The translations under genes were made by a program, and so were the position numbers. From contig NZ_CAUJAN010000005.1 of assembly GCF_963082495.1 (NCBI RefSeq), forward strand, positions 1 through 64,000: a DNA stretch of 64,000 bases, in the 5' to 3' direction. The notes beneath the pieces were generated by a model. The model saw only the letters and a list, made by a program, of their open reading frames with translations, made no database searches and was not told the origin of the DNA. This DNA is from Methanobrevibacter sp. V74 (GTDB lineage: Archaea; Methanobacteriota; Methanobacteria; Methanobacteriales; Methanobacteriaceae). This document shows positions 18,481-25,756 of this stretch, one piece after another (positions within the stretch are counted from its first letter, which is position 1; each line of letters opens with the position of its first letter).

Positions 18481-18518
18481 AAAAAAGAAGTTTGAAAATT
18501 AGTTAATAGTTAACTAAT
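18481..18518 (-). terminator. terminator of the ABC transporter unit
   Basis: ATTAGTTAA and TTAACTAAT make a perfect 9-bp stem with a three-base loop at 18498-18518. On the minus strand it is followed by a T-rich run (CTTCTTTTTT). Confidence 0.75.
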
Positions 18519-19275
18519 CTCCCATGTCCAATTTTTCTACAATACCTTCCTGAAGGTCAATGAATTCTTGGGACTCACGTTTTCTTGGTCTTTCAATGTC
18601 AACTTCAATTATTTTTGAGATTCTGCCTGGATTTTTATCGAGAATAACGATTTTATCTGCAAGATAAACCGCCTCATCAACATCATGAGTTACAAAAACT
18701 ATTGTGTTTTTGAATCTTTTCCAAACCCCAATAAGTTGTTCTTGAAGTTTATGTCTATTTTGCATATCCAATGCAGAAAATGGTTCATCCATAAGTAAAA
18801 TTGGAGAATGGTTAAGCAGAGAACGAATAATTGCAACCCTTTGTTTCATGCCCCCTGAAAGTTCATGAGGATAACTATCTTTAAAGTCTATTAAGCCAAC
18901 ACTTGTTAAGTATCTTTTAGCGGCAGCAATATTTTCCTCTTTAGAATCTTTTTTAGTCATTTCCAAACCAAAAGTAACATTCTGCAATACTGTTAACCAT
19001 GGAAATAGGGAGTATTGCTGGAAAATTACCGCTCTATCCCCTGAAGGTTTTGTAACTTTTTCTCCATTAGCAATTATTTCCCCAGAGGTAGGTTGTTCAA
19101 GACCTGCAATCAATCTTAAAAGAGTTGTTTTGCCACAGCCAGATGGGCCTAAAAGACAAATTAACTCCCCATCATCAATATTTAAATTAATATCTTCTAA
19201 AACAGATAACTTATTAGTTTTTTTACTATTAAAAGATTTATTAATATTTTTAATTTCAATTGGAATACTTAACAC
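18514..19275 (-). CDS. ABC transporter ATP-binding protein, nitrate/sulfonate/taurine type
   Basis: Energises an importer of the NitT/TauT class (SsuB/TauB/ThiZ relatives). 253 residues. Walker A GPSGCGKTT near 43, Q-loop FQQYSLFPWLTV, signature LSGGMKQRVAI, Walker B ILLMDEPFSALD and switch VTHDVDEA are all intact. The frame opens with GTG directly after the permease stop (TAG GTG), with no in-frame ATG until far inside, so translation is coupled. No substrate-binding protein gene lies with the pair. The substrate cannot be told from the sequence. Confidence 0.92.
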   Translation of the reverse strand: MLSIPIEIKNINKSFNSKKTNKLSVLEDINLNIDDGELICLLGPSGCGKTTLLRLIAGLEQPTSGEIIANGEKVTKPSGDRAVIFQQYSLFPWLTVLQNVTFGLEMTKKDSKEENIAAAKRYLTSVGLIDFKDSYPHELSGGMKQRVAIIRSLLNHSPILLMDEPFSALDMQNRHKLQEQLIGVWKRFKNTIVFVTHDVDEAVYLADKIVILDKNPGRISKIIEVDIERPRKRESQEFIDLQEGIVEKLDMGD

Positions 19276-20025
19276 CTACCAGAATATCTTCTCTTGAGCT
19301 TTGGTGAATACATAATCAAATATGATACCAATTAACCCAATATCTAACATACCAACAACTGTTGTACCTGGATCGAATAAACTTGTTGCTGTAAGAATCA
19401 TATAACCTAAACCACTACTTGAACCAACCATTTCAGCAGAAATAGTACACATTAAAGCAATACCAATTCCAACTTTAAGTCCTGAAATAACATAAGGGAC
19501 AACTGATGGCAATATTACTCTTTTTAATACATTCAAATCATTAGCTCCTAAAGTTTGAGCTGATTCAATTAAAACTTTGTCAGTTCTTTTAACTCCATCA
19601 ATTGTATAAACCAATATCGGAAAGACACATCCCATGAATATAATGAATACTGCAGGAAACATACCTATACCAAACCATAAAATAGAAAATGGAATCCATG
19701 CTACCGGAGGAATTGGTCTTAAAACACTGATTATCAAAGTTGCAATGTCCTCCAAGGTTTTATACCATCCAAGTAAAATTCCTAAAGGAATTGCAATAAT
19801 AGATGCTAAAATTAGACCTCCGAACACTTTATATAAAGTATCTAATGTATTTGCAAGAAGTTTGCCATTTAATATTAATTTCCAGGCAGATTCGCAAACT
19901 GTAATCGGACCGGGCAATATATATGGACTAACCATACTTAATCCTTCAGTAATTAAATACCAGAAGATTATAATGCAGATTGGTAAAATTAATGGAATGA
20001 ATTTATTTTTATAATTTTCAAACAT
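19276..20025 (-). CDS. ABC transporter permease, nitrate/sulfonate/taurine type
   Basis: 249 residues with about six membrane spans and the BPD_transp_1 (SsuC/TauC/ThiX-like) layout. The EAA loop is seen as ESAQTLGANDLNVLKRVILPSVVPYVISGLKVGIG near residues 156-190. The N-terminal span IPLILPICIIIFWYLIT and the periplasmic-side STTVV/ SLFDPGTTVVG segment fit the family. It is the first gene of a two-gene unit with the ATPase. The 70 bases upstream contain only its promoter, and the next gene upstream is the P-type ATPase, so the binding protein is encoded elsewhere or absent. Confidence 0.92.
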   Translation of the reverse strand: MFENYKNKFIPLILPICIIIFWYLITEGLSMVSPYILPGPITVCESAWKLILNGKLLANTLDTLYKVFGGLILASIIAIPLGILLGWYKTLEDIATLIISVLRPIPPVAWIPFSILWFGIGMFPAVFIIFMGCVFPILVYTIDGVKRTDKVLIESAQTLGANDLNVLKRVILPSVVPYVISGLKVGIGIALMCTISAEMVGSSSGLGYMILTATSLFDPGTTVVGMLDIGLIGIIFDYVFTKAQEKIFW

Positions 20026-20096
20026 TACATCACTTAATTAAAATTTTTACACACTAATAGTTATTAATTTAATAATATAAAAACTTTAAAAAAAAA

Positions 20097-22253
20097 TTAT
20101 GAAGCATCAGCTACCTGAATAGCTTCTACTTCAATATCATTTGAAATATCTCTGTCGGATAATACAGATTTAGTACTCATTGCACCGAATATCATTGTAG
20201 ATAAGTTATGCAACATGGAAGATGTTGCAGGTTGAATTAAACCCATAACTCCTAAAACTAAAAGGGAACCATTGAATACAAGAATATTGCGGTAGTTAGT
20301 ATTAATTTTATCCAACATTCCAACACTTAACTTTCTTAAAGTGACAAGATCATATAAATCATCGGACAATAATGAAATATCAGCTACTTCACGGGCAATA
20401 TCAGAAGAGTGCTTCATTGAAACTGATACATCAGCGGCTGCCAATGCTGGTGAATCGTTAATACCGTCACCAACCATGATAACGGTTTTACCTTCAGCTT
20501 TAAGTTCTTCAACAATTCTGGATTTGTCTTCTGGAAGTACTTGAGATCTGTATTGGGTAATACCTAATGATTTAGCTCCTGCCTTAGCACCGCTTTCACC
20601 GTCTCCTGTAAGCATTATGACATTTTCAATACCTAAGCTTTTAAGCTCTTCAATGACATATTTTGCTTCCTCCCTCACAGGGTCATCAATGCAGATCAAT
20701 CCTTCAAGTTTACCATCGATAGCTAAATAAACTACAGAGTGTTCTGCGGCTTCTTTTTCGATTTTTTTCTCTTGAGTTTTAGTTAATTTAATTTTCTCAT
20801 CATCAAATAAGAAGTGTCTGGATCCTATTACTGCACGTTTACCATCATATTCGGTTACAATACCATGAGCTACAATATATTCAACTTCACTGTGGTCTTC
20901 ATCATGTTTAAGACCTTCCTCTGCAGCTTGATTTACAATAGATGTAGCGATACTGTGTGCGAAGTGTTCCTCAATACATGCCGCCATTCTTAAGATTTCA
21001 TCACGCTTATATCTTCTAGACATTGGAATTACATCAACAACTTTTGGAGTTGCATTAGTTAAAGTTCCGGTTTTATCAAATACAATTGTGTCAGCATTTG
21101 CATAGTGTTCAAGGAATTTACCGCCTTTAACCATCATTCTATTATCAGATGCTTCACGCATTGCAGAAATTACGGATAATGGAGTAGTTAATTTAATTGC
21201 ACATGAGAAATCGACCATAAGTACTGATAGTGCCTTGGATGCATTTCTTGTAATTAAATATGTTAAAGCAGTGGCAAGGAAACTATATGGAACAATTGAA
21301 TCAGCTAATCTTTCAGCTTTGCCTTGTGTTTCAGCTTTTAGATCTTCTGAGTTTTCGATTAAATCAATGATTTTGTTTAATCTAGTCTCTTTATTCATTG
21401 AGTAAACTTCAACAACAATGTTTCCTTCTTCCATAACAGTTCCCGCATGAACTGTTTTTCCATTTGTTTTATGAACAGCCAATGGTTCTCCAGTCATTGA
21501 AGCTTCATTAACCATACCTTCACCATCAACTACTTTTCCATCCACAGGAACTACATCGCCCATGCGAACTTTAATTCTATCTCCCTTATCAATGTCCATT
21601 GCTGGAACTTGTTTCTCTTCACCATCATCGTCAACTAGCCAGACTGTATCAATATTTAAAGCCAAACTATCTTTTAATGTACTTTTAGCTTTTTGTACAG
21701 TATAATGTTCTAGTTCATCGGAGATGGATAATAAGAACATCATGGAACTTGCAGGGTCATATTGTCCTTGTAATAAAGCACCAGTTACTGCAGCACCATC
21801 AAGTAAAGCAACATCGACACGGAAACTGGTCAAACTATCCAAACCGTTCCAAATATATTTTATAGCCCTATATAAAGTTATTGCATTTCTAATTGGCATA
21901 GGCAAGAACCATTTTCCAAGTAACCTACGTCCAATCATTCCACTTATGTTCCAATAGAAATCATCAGTAATTTCTTTTGAAACTTGAGTTTGAGTTGGTT
22001 CGGCTTCAAATAAATCATCGATTGTGATTCCGTCTAAAATATCGAATATCCTTTGTTTGTTTTCAACTTCCCCATCATAATAAATTAAAATACTACCATT
22101 TCTGTAAGAAGTGAAAACATCATGAATAAAATCTTGATCTAAAAGTAATGAAGCGAGACCATAGCCCTCTTCTTTAGTGAAAGCCCATTGACCAGCACGG
22201 ACTCTTAAACGAGGTCCACTATCATGCATTACTTGATATTTCATATTTATCAC
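20097..22253 (-). CDS. P1B-type metal-transporting ATPase with non-CPC ion site
   Basis: A 718-residue P-type ATPase. TGEP (ASMTGEPLAVH), DKTGTLT phosphorylation site, TGDGESGAK and MVGDGINDSPALAAADVSV are intact. The HP-type motif is altered to EEHFAHSIA. The N-terminus lacks a CxxC metal-binding domain and instead has a basic segment (GPRLRVRAGQWAFTKEEG). The membrane ion-site motif is VDFSCAIKLTTPLSVISAM, Ser-Cys-Ala in place of CPC. P1B ATPases with such motifs form separate groups of uncertain metal specificity, so the metal is not assigned. Export is likely. Its partner DUF6110-like gene precedes it by 18 bases, and a palindromic operator lies before both. The first Met or Met 4 could be the start. 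Confidence 0.9.
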   Translation of the reverse strand: MINMKYQVMHDSGPRLRVRAGQWAFTKEEGYGLASLLLDQDFIHDVFTSYRNGSILIYYDGEVENKQRIFDILDGITIDDLFEAEPTQTQVSKEITDDFYWNISGMIGRRLLGKWFLPMPIRNAITLYRAIKYIWNGLDSLTSFRVDVALLDGAAVTGALLQGQYDPASSMMFLLSISDELEHYTVQKAKSTLKDSLALNIDTVWLVDDDGEEKQVPAMDIDKGDRIKVRMGDVVPVDGKVVDGEGMVNEASMTGEPLAVHKTNGKTVHAGTVMEEGNIVVEVYSMNKETRLNKIIDLIENSEDLKAETQGKAERLADSIVPYSFLATALTYLITRNASKALSVLMVDFSCAIKLTTPLSVISAMREASDNRMMVKGGKFLEHYANADTIVFDKTGTLTNATPKVVDVIPMSRRYKRDEILRMAACIEEHFAHSIATSIVNQAAEEGLKHDEDHSEVEYIVAHGIVTEYDGKRAVIGSRHFLFDDEKIKLTKTQEKKIEKEAAEHSVVYLAIDGKLEGLICIDDPVREEAKYVIEELKSLGIENVIMLTGDGESGAKAGAKSLGITQYRSQVLPEDKSRIVEELKAEGKTVIMVGDGINDSPALAAADVSVSMKHSSDIAREVADISLLSDDLYDLVTLRKLSVGMLDKINTNYRNILVFNGSLLVLGVMGLIQPATSSMLHNLSTMIFGAMSTKSVLSDRDISNDIEVEAIQVADAS

Positions 22254-22271
22254 TTAAAAAAAATTAATCAT

Positions 22272-22538
22272 CTATTTTTTTGATTCAACATAAACTTCTT
22301 TTTTGACATCAGCATTTTCATCTACAACAATGTCCTCAGCATTTTCTTTCATATTTTGGAAGCATTCTTCAGCATCTTTTTTAGCAGACATTACAGTTGC
22401 CATTCCTTTAGTTGCAGCATCCTTAACAGTTTTAGATTCGATTATTTTTTTACCTACAATAGCTGTTGCAATTCCTGCTGCAAAAATTAATGCATGTTTA
22501 TGTTCTACAGTTGCTTTAATAATATCTTCACGTCTCAT
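22272..22538 (-). CDS. DUF6110-like small membrane-associated protein, P-type ATPase partner
   Basis: 88 residues: a short basic start (MRREDIIKATVEHKH), one hydrophobic segment (ALIFAAGIATAIVG), then KKIIESKTVKDAATKGMATVM. An acidic helical tail contains a single Cys (KKDAEECFQNMKENAEDIVV). I recognise this as the family now called DUF6110, which I recall being encoded next to this class of P1B ATPase in methanogens and gut Firmicutes. The function is unknown; an accessory or metal-handover role is inference from the gene pair. It is the first gene of the operon. Confidence 0.8.
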   Translation of the reverse strand: MRREDIIKATVEHKHALIFAAGIATAIVGKKIIESKTVKDAATKGMATVMSAKKDAEECFQNMKENAEDIVVDENADVKKEVYVESKK

Positions 22539-22620
22539 TTTTATACCATCCTTTAAATTTTTATATTAACTGAAGTTTTGAATACTTCAATTAAATATAG
22601 TTTGTTTTTAAACATATTTA

Positions 22621-22644
22621 ATATTTTAGGACTTCCTAAAATAT
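22621..22644. promoter_or_regulatory. 24-bp perfect palindrome, candidate metal-regulator operator
   Basis: Arms ATATTTTAGGA and TCCTAAAATAT separated by CT. It lies 83-106 bases upstream of the DUF6110/ATPase operon start, next to TATA-like sequence. The core TTAGG-ACTT-CCTAA matches two more sites near 23.9 kb. It resembles half-sites of DtxR/IdeR boxes (TTAGGTTAG...CTAACCTAA). Confidence 0.7.
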
Positions 22645-22831
22645 TCATTTTTTATAACTGGAAACAAAATACTTCCAACTCAGCAAGAAAGTTTTTTGAA
22701 CCTGATCTCAAAACTTATGTAAACCTAAAAACTATACTGAGTTTACATGAGTTATCTGACAATACAATATTAATTAGTCATATTATATAAAGTAATCGAT
22801 TTTTAAGACCCTTATAGGTCAAACAAAGGAT

Positions 22832-23155
22832 TTTTATTTAGTTATACAAAAAAATAATTTACGTGAATCAAAATAATTTTTAGCAATGCCAAAAAATGTC
22901 TTAAACTTAAAAAAATGCTTAAAAACAGGAAGAACAATAAAAGGCATGAAATTTAAAAAAGCAAAGGTGTGTACTTGAGGTAAAATCATGTAAAAACATG
23001 AAGTAGCTAATTTAAATTTAAAATGCCTTAAATGTATAACTTCTGGTTATACTATTAATAAATAACTTCCTCTTCATATTTAAATTAAACGGTTTAATTT
23101 TTAATTATACCTAAAAAAACATGACAGATTTTTAGTTATACCCAAAAAAACATGG
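22832..23155. repeat. dispersed A/GTTATAC motif, two copies in near-identical context
   Basis: TTTAGTTATAC followed by an A run occurs near 22836. TTAATTATACCTAAAAAAAC with ATG follows near 23100, and TTTAGTTATACCCAAAAAAAC with ATG about 32 bases later near 23131. GGTTATAC occurs near 23052. The two longest copies share about 20 of 22 bases. The role is unknown; binding sites or remnants of a short duplication are possible. Confidence 0.5.
22941..23029 (+). ncRNA. candidate stem-loop RNA element
   Basis: AAGGCAT (22941-22947) pairs with ATGCCTT (23023-23029), and just inside it AAATTT (22949-22954) pairs with AAATTT (23014-23019). Nested within is a 6-bp hairpin TCATGT/ACATGA with loop AAAA (22986-23001). 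The strand is uncertain. This is structure seen by eye in AT-rich DNA, so it could be chance. Confidence 0.3.
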
Positions 23156-23324
23156 AAAATTATGAATAAAAATAAGATGAATTTCAAAAAAAATATATGA
23201 CAATCATGTGAAATACTTAACATATCAAAGAAATCCAAAACGAGCATTGGCCAAAATTAATCATATTTTAACCTTAAAAGAATAATAAATGTATTCTGGC
23301 AAATACTCGAAAAAAATAATTAAA

Positions 23325-23450
23325 TTATTTTTTAATTATTTCACGAACAATAAATGCGCCTAATGCAACATCACGAACCAATCCAAGAGTAGAACGTGGA
23401 CGTAAGTGAAATAAACTAGGTGATCTACCGCGTCTATGTCTGTGACCCAT
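23325..23450 (-). CDS. 41-residue basic protein, function unknown
   Basis: A short frame with a strong SD (GGAGGG, 7 bases before ATG) and its own TATA-like element upstream. The product begins with a cluster of basic residues (MGHRHRRGRSPSLFHLRPRS). It ends in a hydrophobic helix (TLGLVRDVALGAFIVREIIKK), the layout of a small membrane- or nucleic-acid-associated protein. It is followed by an independently promoted iron-sulfur gene on the same strand upstream. I do not recognise a named family. The SD, codon use and amphipathic layout make it a convincing small gene. Confidence 0.75.
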   Translation of the reverse strand: MGHRHRRGRSPSLFHLRPRSTLGLVRDVALGAFIVREIIKK

Positions 23451-23612
23451 ATAACAACCCTCCGAAATTTTAAGTTACACACCAAGTTAACTACATATAA
23501 TATGTTAAAAAATCATTATATATAAATTAAACGGATAATATGGAGTTTTTTATATAACAGAGTGATAAAAATAAGTAAAAAAAGAAATAAAATTTTTATA
23601 TGCCTAAAAATT

Positions 23613-23894
23613 TTATAAACGGACTTGTGTTAAACAATGAGTCGGACACTTAACAGCACAATTAAGGCATTGAGTACATCTCCTATTATTTAAAGTCCAA
23701 GTTTTATTATGTACACTTACGGTAATGGCATTAACTGGACAAACTGCTTGACATCTACCGCATAAGGAACATCTTTGAATTTCATTTCCAATACGCCATC
23801 TTGACTTATGTGATGATTTTAAAAATTCGGAAAATATATGCATTCCAATCTCTAATGCAGATATTGAATTACCAGCACCGTATCTACCTCTCAA
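23613..23894 (-). CDS. stand-alone 2x[4Fe-4S] ferredoxin-like protein, NuoI/EchF type
   Basis: 93 residues from a TTG start with a strong SD (GGAGGGGTG, 5 bases before). Two complete [4Fe-4S] motifs, CSLCGRCQAVCP and CTQCLNCAVKCP, are separated by a segment containing WTLNNRRC. Together with the N-terminal HIFSEFLKSSHKSRWRIG region this resembles the electron-transfer subunit I/F of NuoI, EchF and related hydrogenase complexes, not a soluble 2[4Fe-4S] ferredoxin. No hydrogenase genes are next to it. An operator-like TTAGG-TATT-CCTAA lies 22-35 bases upstream of the start, which suggests control by a metal-responsive regulator. Confidence 0.85.
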   Translation of the reverse strand: MRGRYGAGNSISALEIGMHIFSEFLKSSHKSRWRIGNEIQRCSLCGRCQAVCPVNAITVSVHNKTWTLNNRRCTQCLNCAVKCPTHCLTQVRL

Positions 23895-23915
23895 ATTACA
23901 CCCCTCCCATAATAT

Positions 23916-23929
23916 TTAGGTATTCCTAA
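23916..23929. promoter_or_regulatory. TTAGG-N4-CCTAA operator before the iron-sulfur gene
   Basis: TTAGGTATTCCTAA, within a larger A/T-flanked inverted repeat, sits just upstream of the SD of the 2x[4Fe-4S] gene. It shares the TTAGG-nnTT-CCTAA pattern with the palindrome at 22621. Confidence 0.6.
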
Positions 23930-23955
23930 TTTTATTTTCCATAGTATATAAATAT

Positions 23956-23969
23956 TTTGGAATGCCTAA
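23956..23969. promoter_or_regulatory. variant operator before the CPBP protease gene
   Basis: TTTGGAATGCCTAA (complement TTAGGCATTCCAAA) differs at one arm base from the other two sites. It lies 28 bases upstream of the ATG at 23997 and next to the TATA-like TATATAAATATTTT. Confidence 0.5.
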
Positions 23970-23996
23970 ACTTATATTAAACGAATAACATATATA

Positions 23997-24959
23997 ATGC
24001 AAAATTCAAAAAATGATATAGGTGAAAAATTGAATATCAACAAAAAGTTTTTCTCAAAAATAGGCGCTAATTATTTAATATATGTTATATTAACCTTGAT
24101 TTTTCAAATAATTCTGGTGAATATCATATCTCTAATACAACCTGAATATTTAAATGACATTAATATGCAAACTATATTATCATCAATAGCTTGTTATATA
24201 CTTCCATTTCCAATAATTTATTGGCTAATGAATAAACTAGAGCATGTGGAAATCGAAAAAAGAAGTGTTGATGCTAAAAAATTTATCATATATATCGGAA
24301 TCACATGTGTATTGATGATGATTGGAAATCAAATTGGATTAGGCATAACCGCACTATTGGGCGGTGCAATACAAAATGACATTGCAAATCCAGTTCACAA
24401 CCTAGTTAATAATACAAACATATGGTTGAACTTAATATTGCTGGGAATTATGGCTCCCATTTTTGAAGAATTAATTTTTAGAAAATTATTAATTGATAGA
24501 ACACTTAAATATGGTGCTAAAGTGTCGATAATATTATCTGCAGTATTATTTGCACTTATACATGGTAATTTAAATCAATTCTTTTATACATTGCTACTTG
24601 GCGGATTTTTCGCATATGTATATATTAAAACCGGAAAAGTTACATATACCATAATATTACATACTATTGTTAATATAATGGGATCAGTAGTCAGTTTAAT
24701 CTTTTCAAGCTCCCTGATGAATATTCAAAATAGTTACAGTACAGTTGATTTGATAATTGTAATCGGATATACCCTATTTGTATTAATATTTTTCATCATA
24801 GGAATTTACGGACTTAAAGACTTTAAGCGAGCAAGGTTTAATGGCATCAAAACTCAAATTCCACTGAAATACCCATTTAAAACAATGTTTTTAAATTATG
24901 GGATGATTTTATTTGTTGGATATTTTATATTGCAAATAACTGCACAGGCATTAAGCTAA
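23997..24959 (+). CDS. CPBP-family intramembrane glutamic protease
   Basis: A 320-residue protein with eight or so membrane spans. The CPBP/CAAX-protease (ABI) motifs are present in order: EELIFRKLLIDR (EExxxR, catalytic Glu) near residue 162, FALIHGNLNQF with its His near 183, and HTIVNIMGS (HxxxN/D) near 222. In bacteria relatives process or protect small peptides; in archaea substrates are unknown. The start is uncertain. ATG at 23997 has no SD and would be near-leaderless, while an in-frame TTG at 24030 has AGGTGA just upstream. It is divergent from the iron-sulfur gene, with a TTAGG-type site between them. Confidence 0.88.
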   Translation: MQNSKNDIGEKLNINKKFFSKIGANYLIYVILTLIFQIILVNIISLIQPEYLNDINMQTILSSIACYILPFPIIYWLMNKLEHVEIEKRSVDAKKFIIYIGITCVLMMIGNQIGLGITALLGGAIQNDIANPVHNLVNNTNIWLNLILLGIMAPIFEELIFRKLLIDRTLKYGAKVSIILSAVLFALIHGNLNQFFYTLLLGGFFAYVYIKTGKVTYTIILHTIVNIMGSVVSLIFSSSLMNIQNSYSTVDLIIVIGYTLFVLIFFIIGIYGLKDFKRARFNGIKTQIPLKYPFKTMFLNYGMILFVGYFILQITAQALS

Positions 24960-24985
24960 AAAAAATAGAAATTACAATAGATAAC

Positions 24986-25318
24986 TTATTTATCTATTGT
25001 TTCAACAACACTATTCAATATTTGTAAAGAATTAGAAAAAGCGGGCATGCCAGAAGTCAATAGTACAATTCTTAAAACATCCACTATTTCTTCTTTGGTA
25101 ATGTCCAACTCTTGAATAGCACTTTGTATTTGATTTTTAGTGGCTTTTGCATCTGAACGAGAAGCGGTAATGCCGATAGCTATTAATTTTTGAGTTTTAT
25201 AATCTAAAGTTTTACCATTCCATAAAGTTTCATTTAAAGCGTTTACAAGCTCATATAAATCAGGATTATTGTCTTTTAACTGATTAATACCTTTTCCATA
25301 ATATATTTCGCCTTTCAT
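24986..25318 (-). CDS. carboxymuconolactone-decarboxylase (CMD) family protein without the Cys pair
   Basis: 110 residues, all helical, with the CMD/AhpD-like core: PDLYELVNALNETLWNGKTLDYKTQKLIAIGITASRSDAKA, then ELDITKEEIVDVLRIVLLTSGMPA. Peroxidase-type members have a CxxC in the ITAS-R region; here it reads ASRSDAKATKN with no Cys in the whole protein. Redox activity is therefore unlikely, and the actual function is unknown. GGAGGTAT stands before the ATG. Tail to tail with the CPBP gene, it is probably transcribed alone. Confidence 0.85.
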   Translation of the reverse strand: MKGEIYYGKGINQLKDNNPDLYELVNALNETLWNGKTLDYKTQKLIAIGITASRSDAKATKNQIQSAIQELDITKEEIVDVLRIVLLTSGMPAFSNSLQILNSVVETIDK

Positions 25319-25366
25319 AATATACCTCCAAATATAATAATAGTTTTGTTTTAGAATTATAAATAA

Positions 25367-25756
25367 CTATTTAGCCCCAACAGCAACGGTTCCTTCATAT
25401 TTGCATCCCTGATATTTTCCATTACCTGCAAATGTAAAGTTGCCATAATAATTTTCACTTTGCCTATCCGGCAAATAATCAGCATGTTCTATTGTAAACT
25501 CACCATTTTCATCTGTTTGAGCTACAACTAATGTTCCTATCTCATAACTGGGTTTGTGAAAAGATATTGTTTGATTTGGAACGCCATAACCATATGCATC
25601 CATTAACATTCCAGAAAAAGATTCGTTTTCCACAACTTCAGTTTCATTAATTATTATGAGAGTTGCCACATCATTATTAAATTGGAACCAGAATACGCCA
25701 ATGCTGATTACAAGTGCAACTAATAGAATCAATAAATAATAACTCTTCTTTTCCAT
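25367..25756 (-). CDS. membrane-anchored extracellular Ig-like protein
   Basis: 129 residues: MEKKSYYLLILLVALVISIGVFWF is an uncleaved-looking signal anchor. The rest is one Ig-like (Big_1/transthyretin-like) domain, with MLMDAYGYGVPNQTISFH, VVAQTDENGEFTIEH and FTFAGNGKYQGCKYEGTVAV. The same fold builds the repeats of the large adhesins of this genome, here as a single-domain stalk on the membrane. Its ATG directly follows the stop of the RNA-binding protein gene, and the SD AGGTGAT lies inside that gene, so it is the last gene of the rpl15e unit. Confidence 0.75.
   Translation of the reverse strand: MEKKSYYLLILLVALVISIGVFWFQFNNDVATLIIINETEVVENESFSGMLMDAYGYGVPNQTISFHKPSYEIGTLVVAQTDENGEFTIEHADYLPDRQSENYYGNFTFAGNGKYQGCKYEGTVAVGAK

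Larger units (their letters stand above)
22645..23324. other. long intergenic region, no convincing protein gene
   Basis: About 680 AT-rich bases. A 70-codon frame at 22578-22790 covers the operator and has no SD, and a 30-codon basic frame at 22886-22978 also has no SD; neither is accepted. The region holds a candidate folded RNA (22941-23029) and four copies of a GTTATAC-type motif, listed separately. Confidence 0.5.

Noticed and set aside
22578-22790. 70-codon plus-strand frame before the metal operon
   Set aside because: It runs over the 24-bp operator palindrome and the promoter of the divergent operon, and has no SD or recognisable features.
22886-22978. 30-codon Lys-rich frame (starts MPKNVLNLKK)
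   Set aside because: No SD, A-rich composition that makes Lys codons by chance; it lies partly in the candidate stem-loop.
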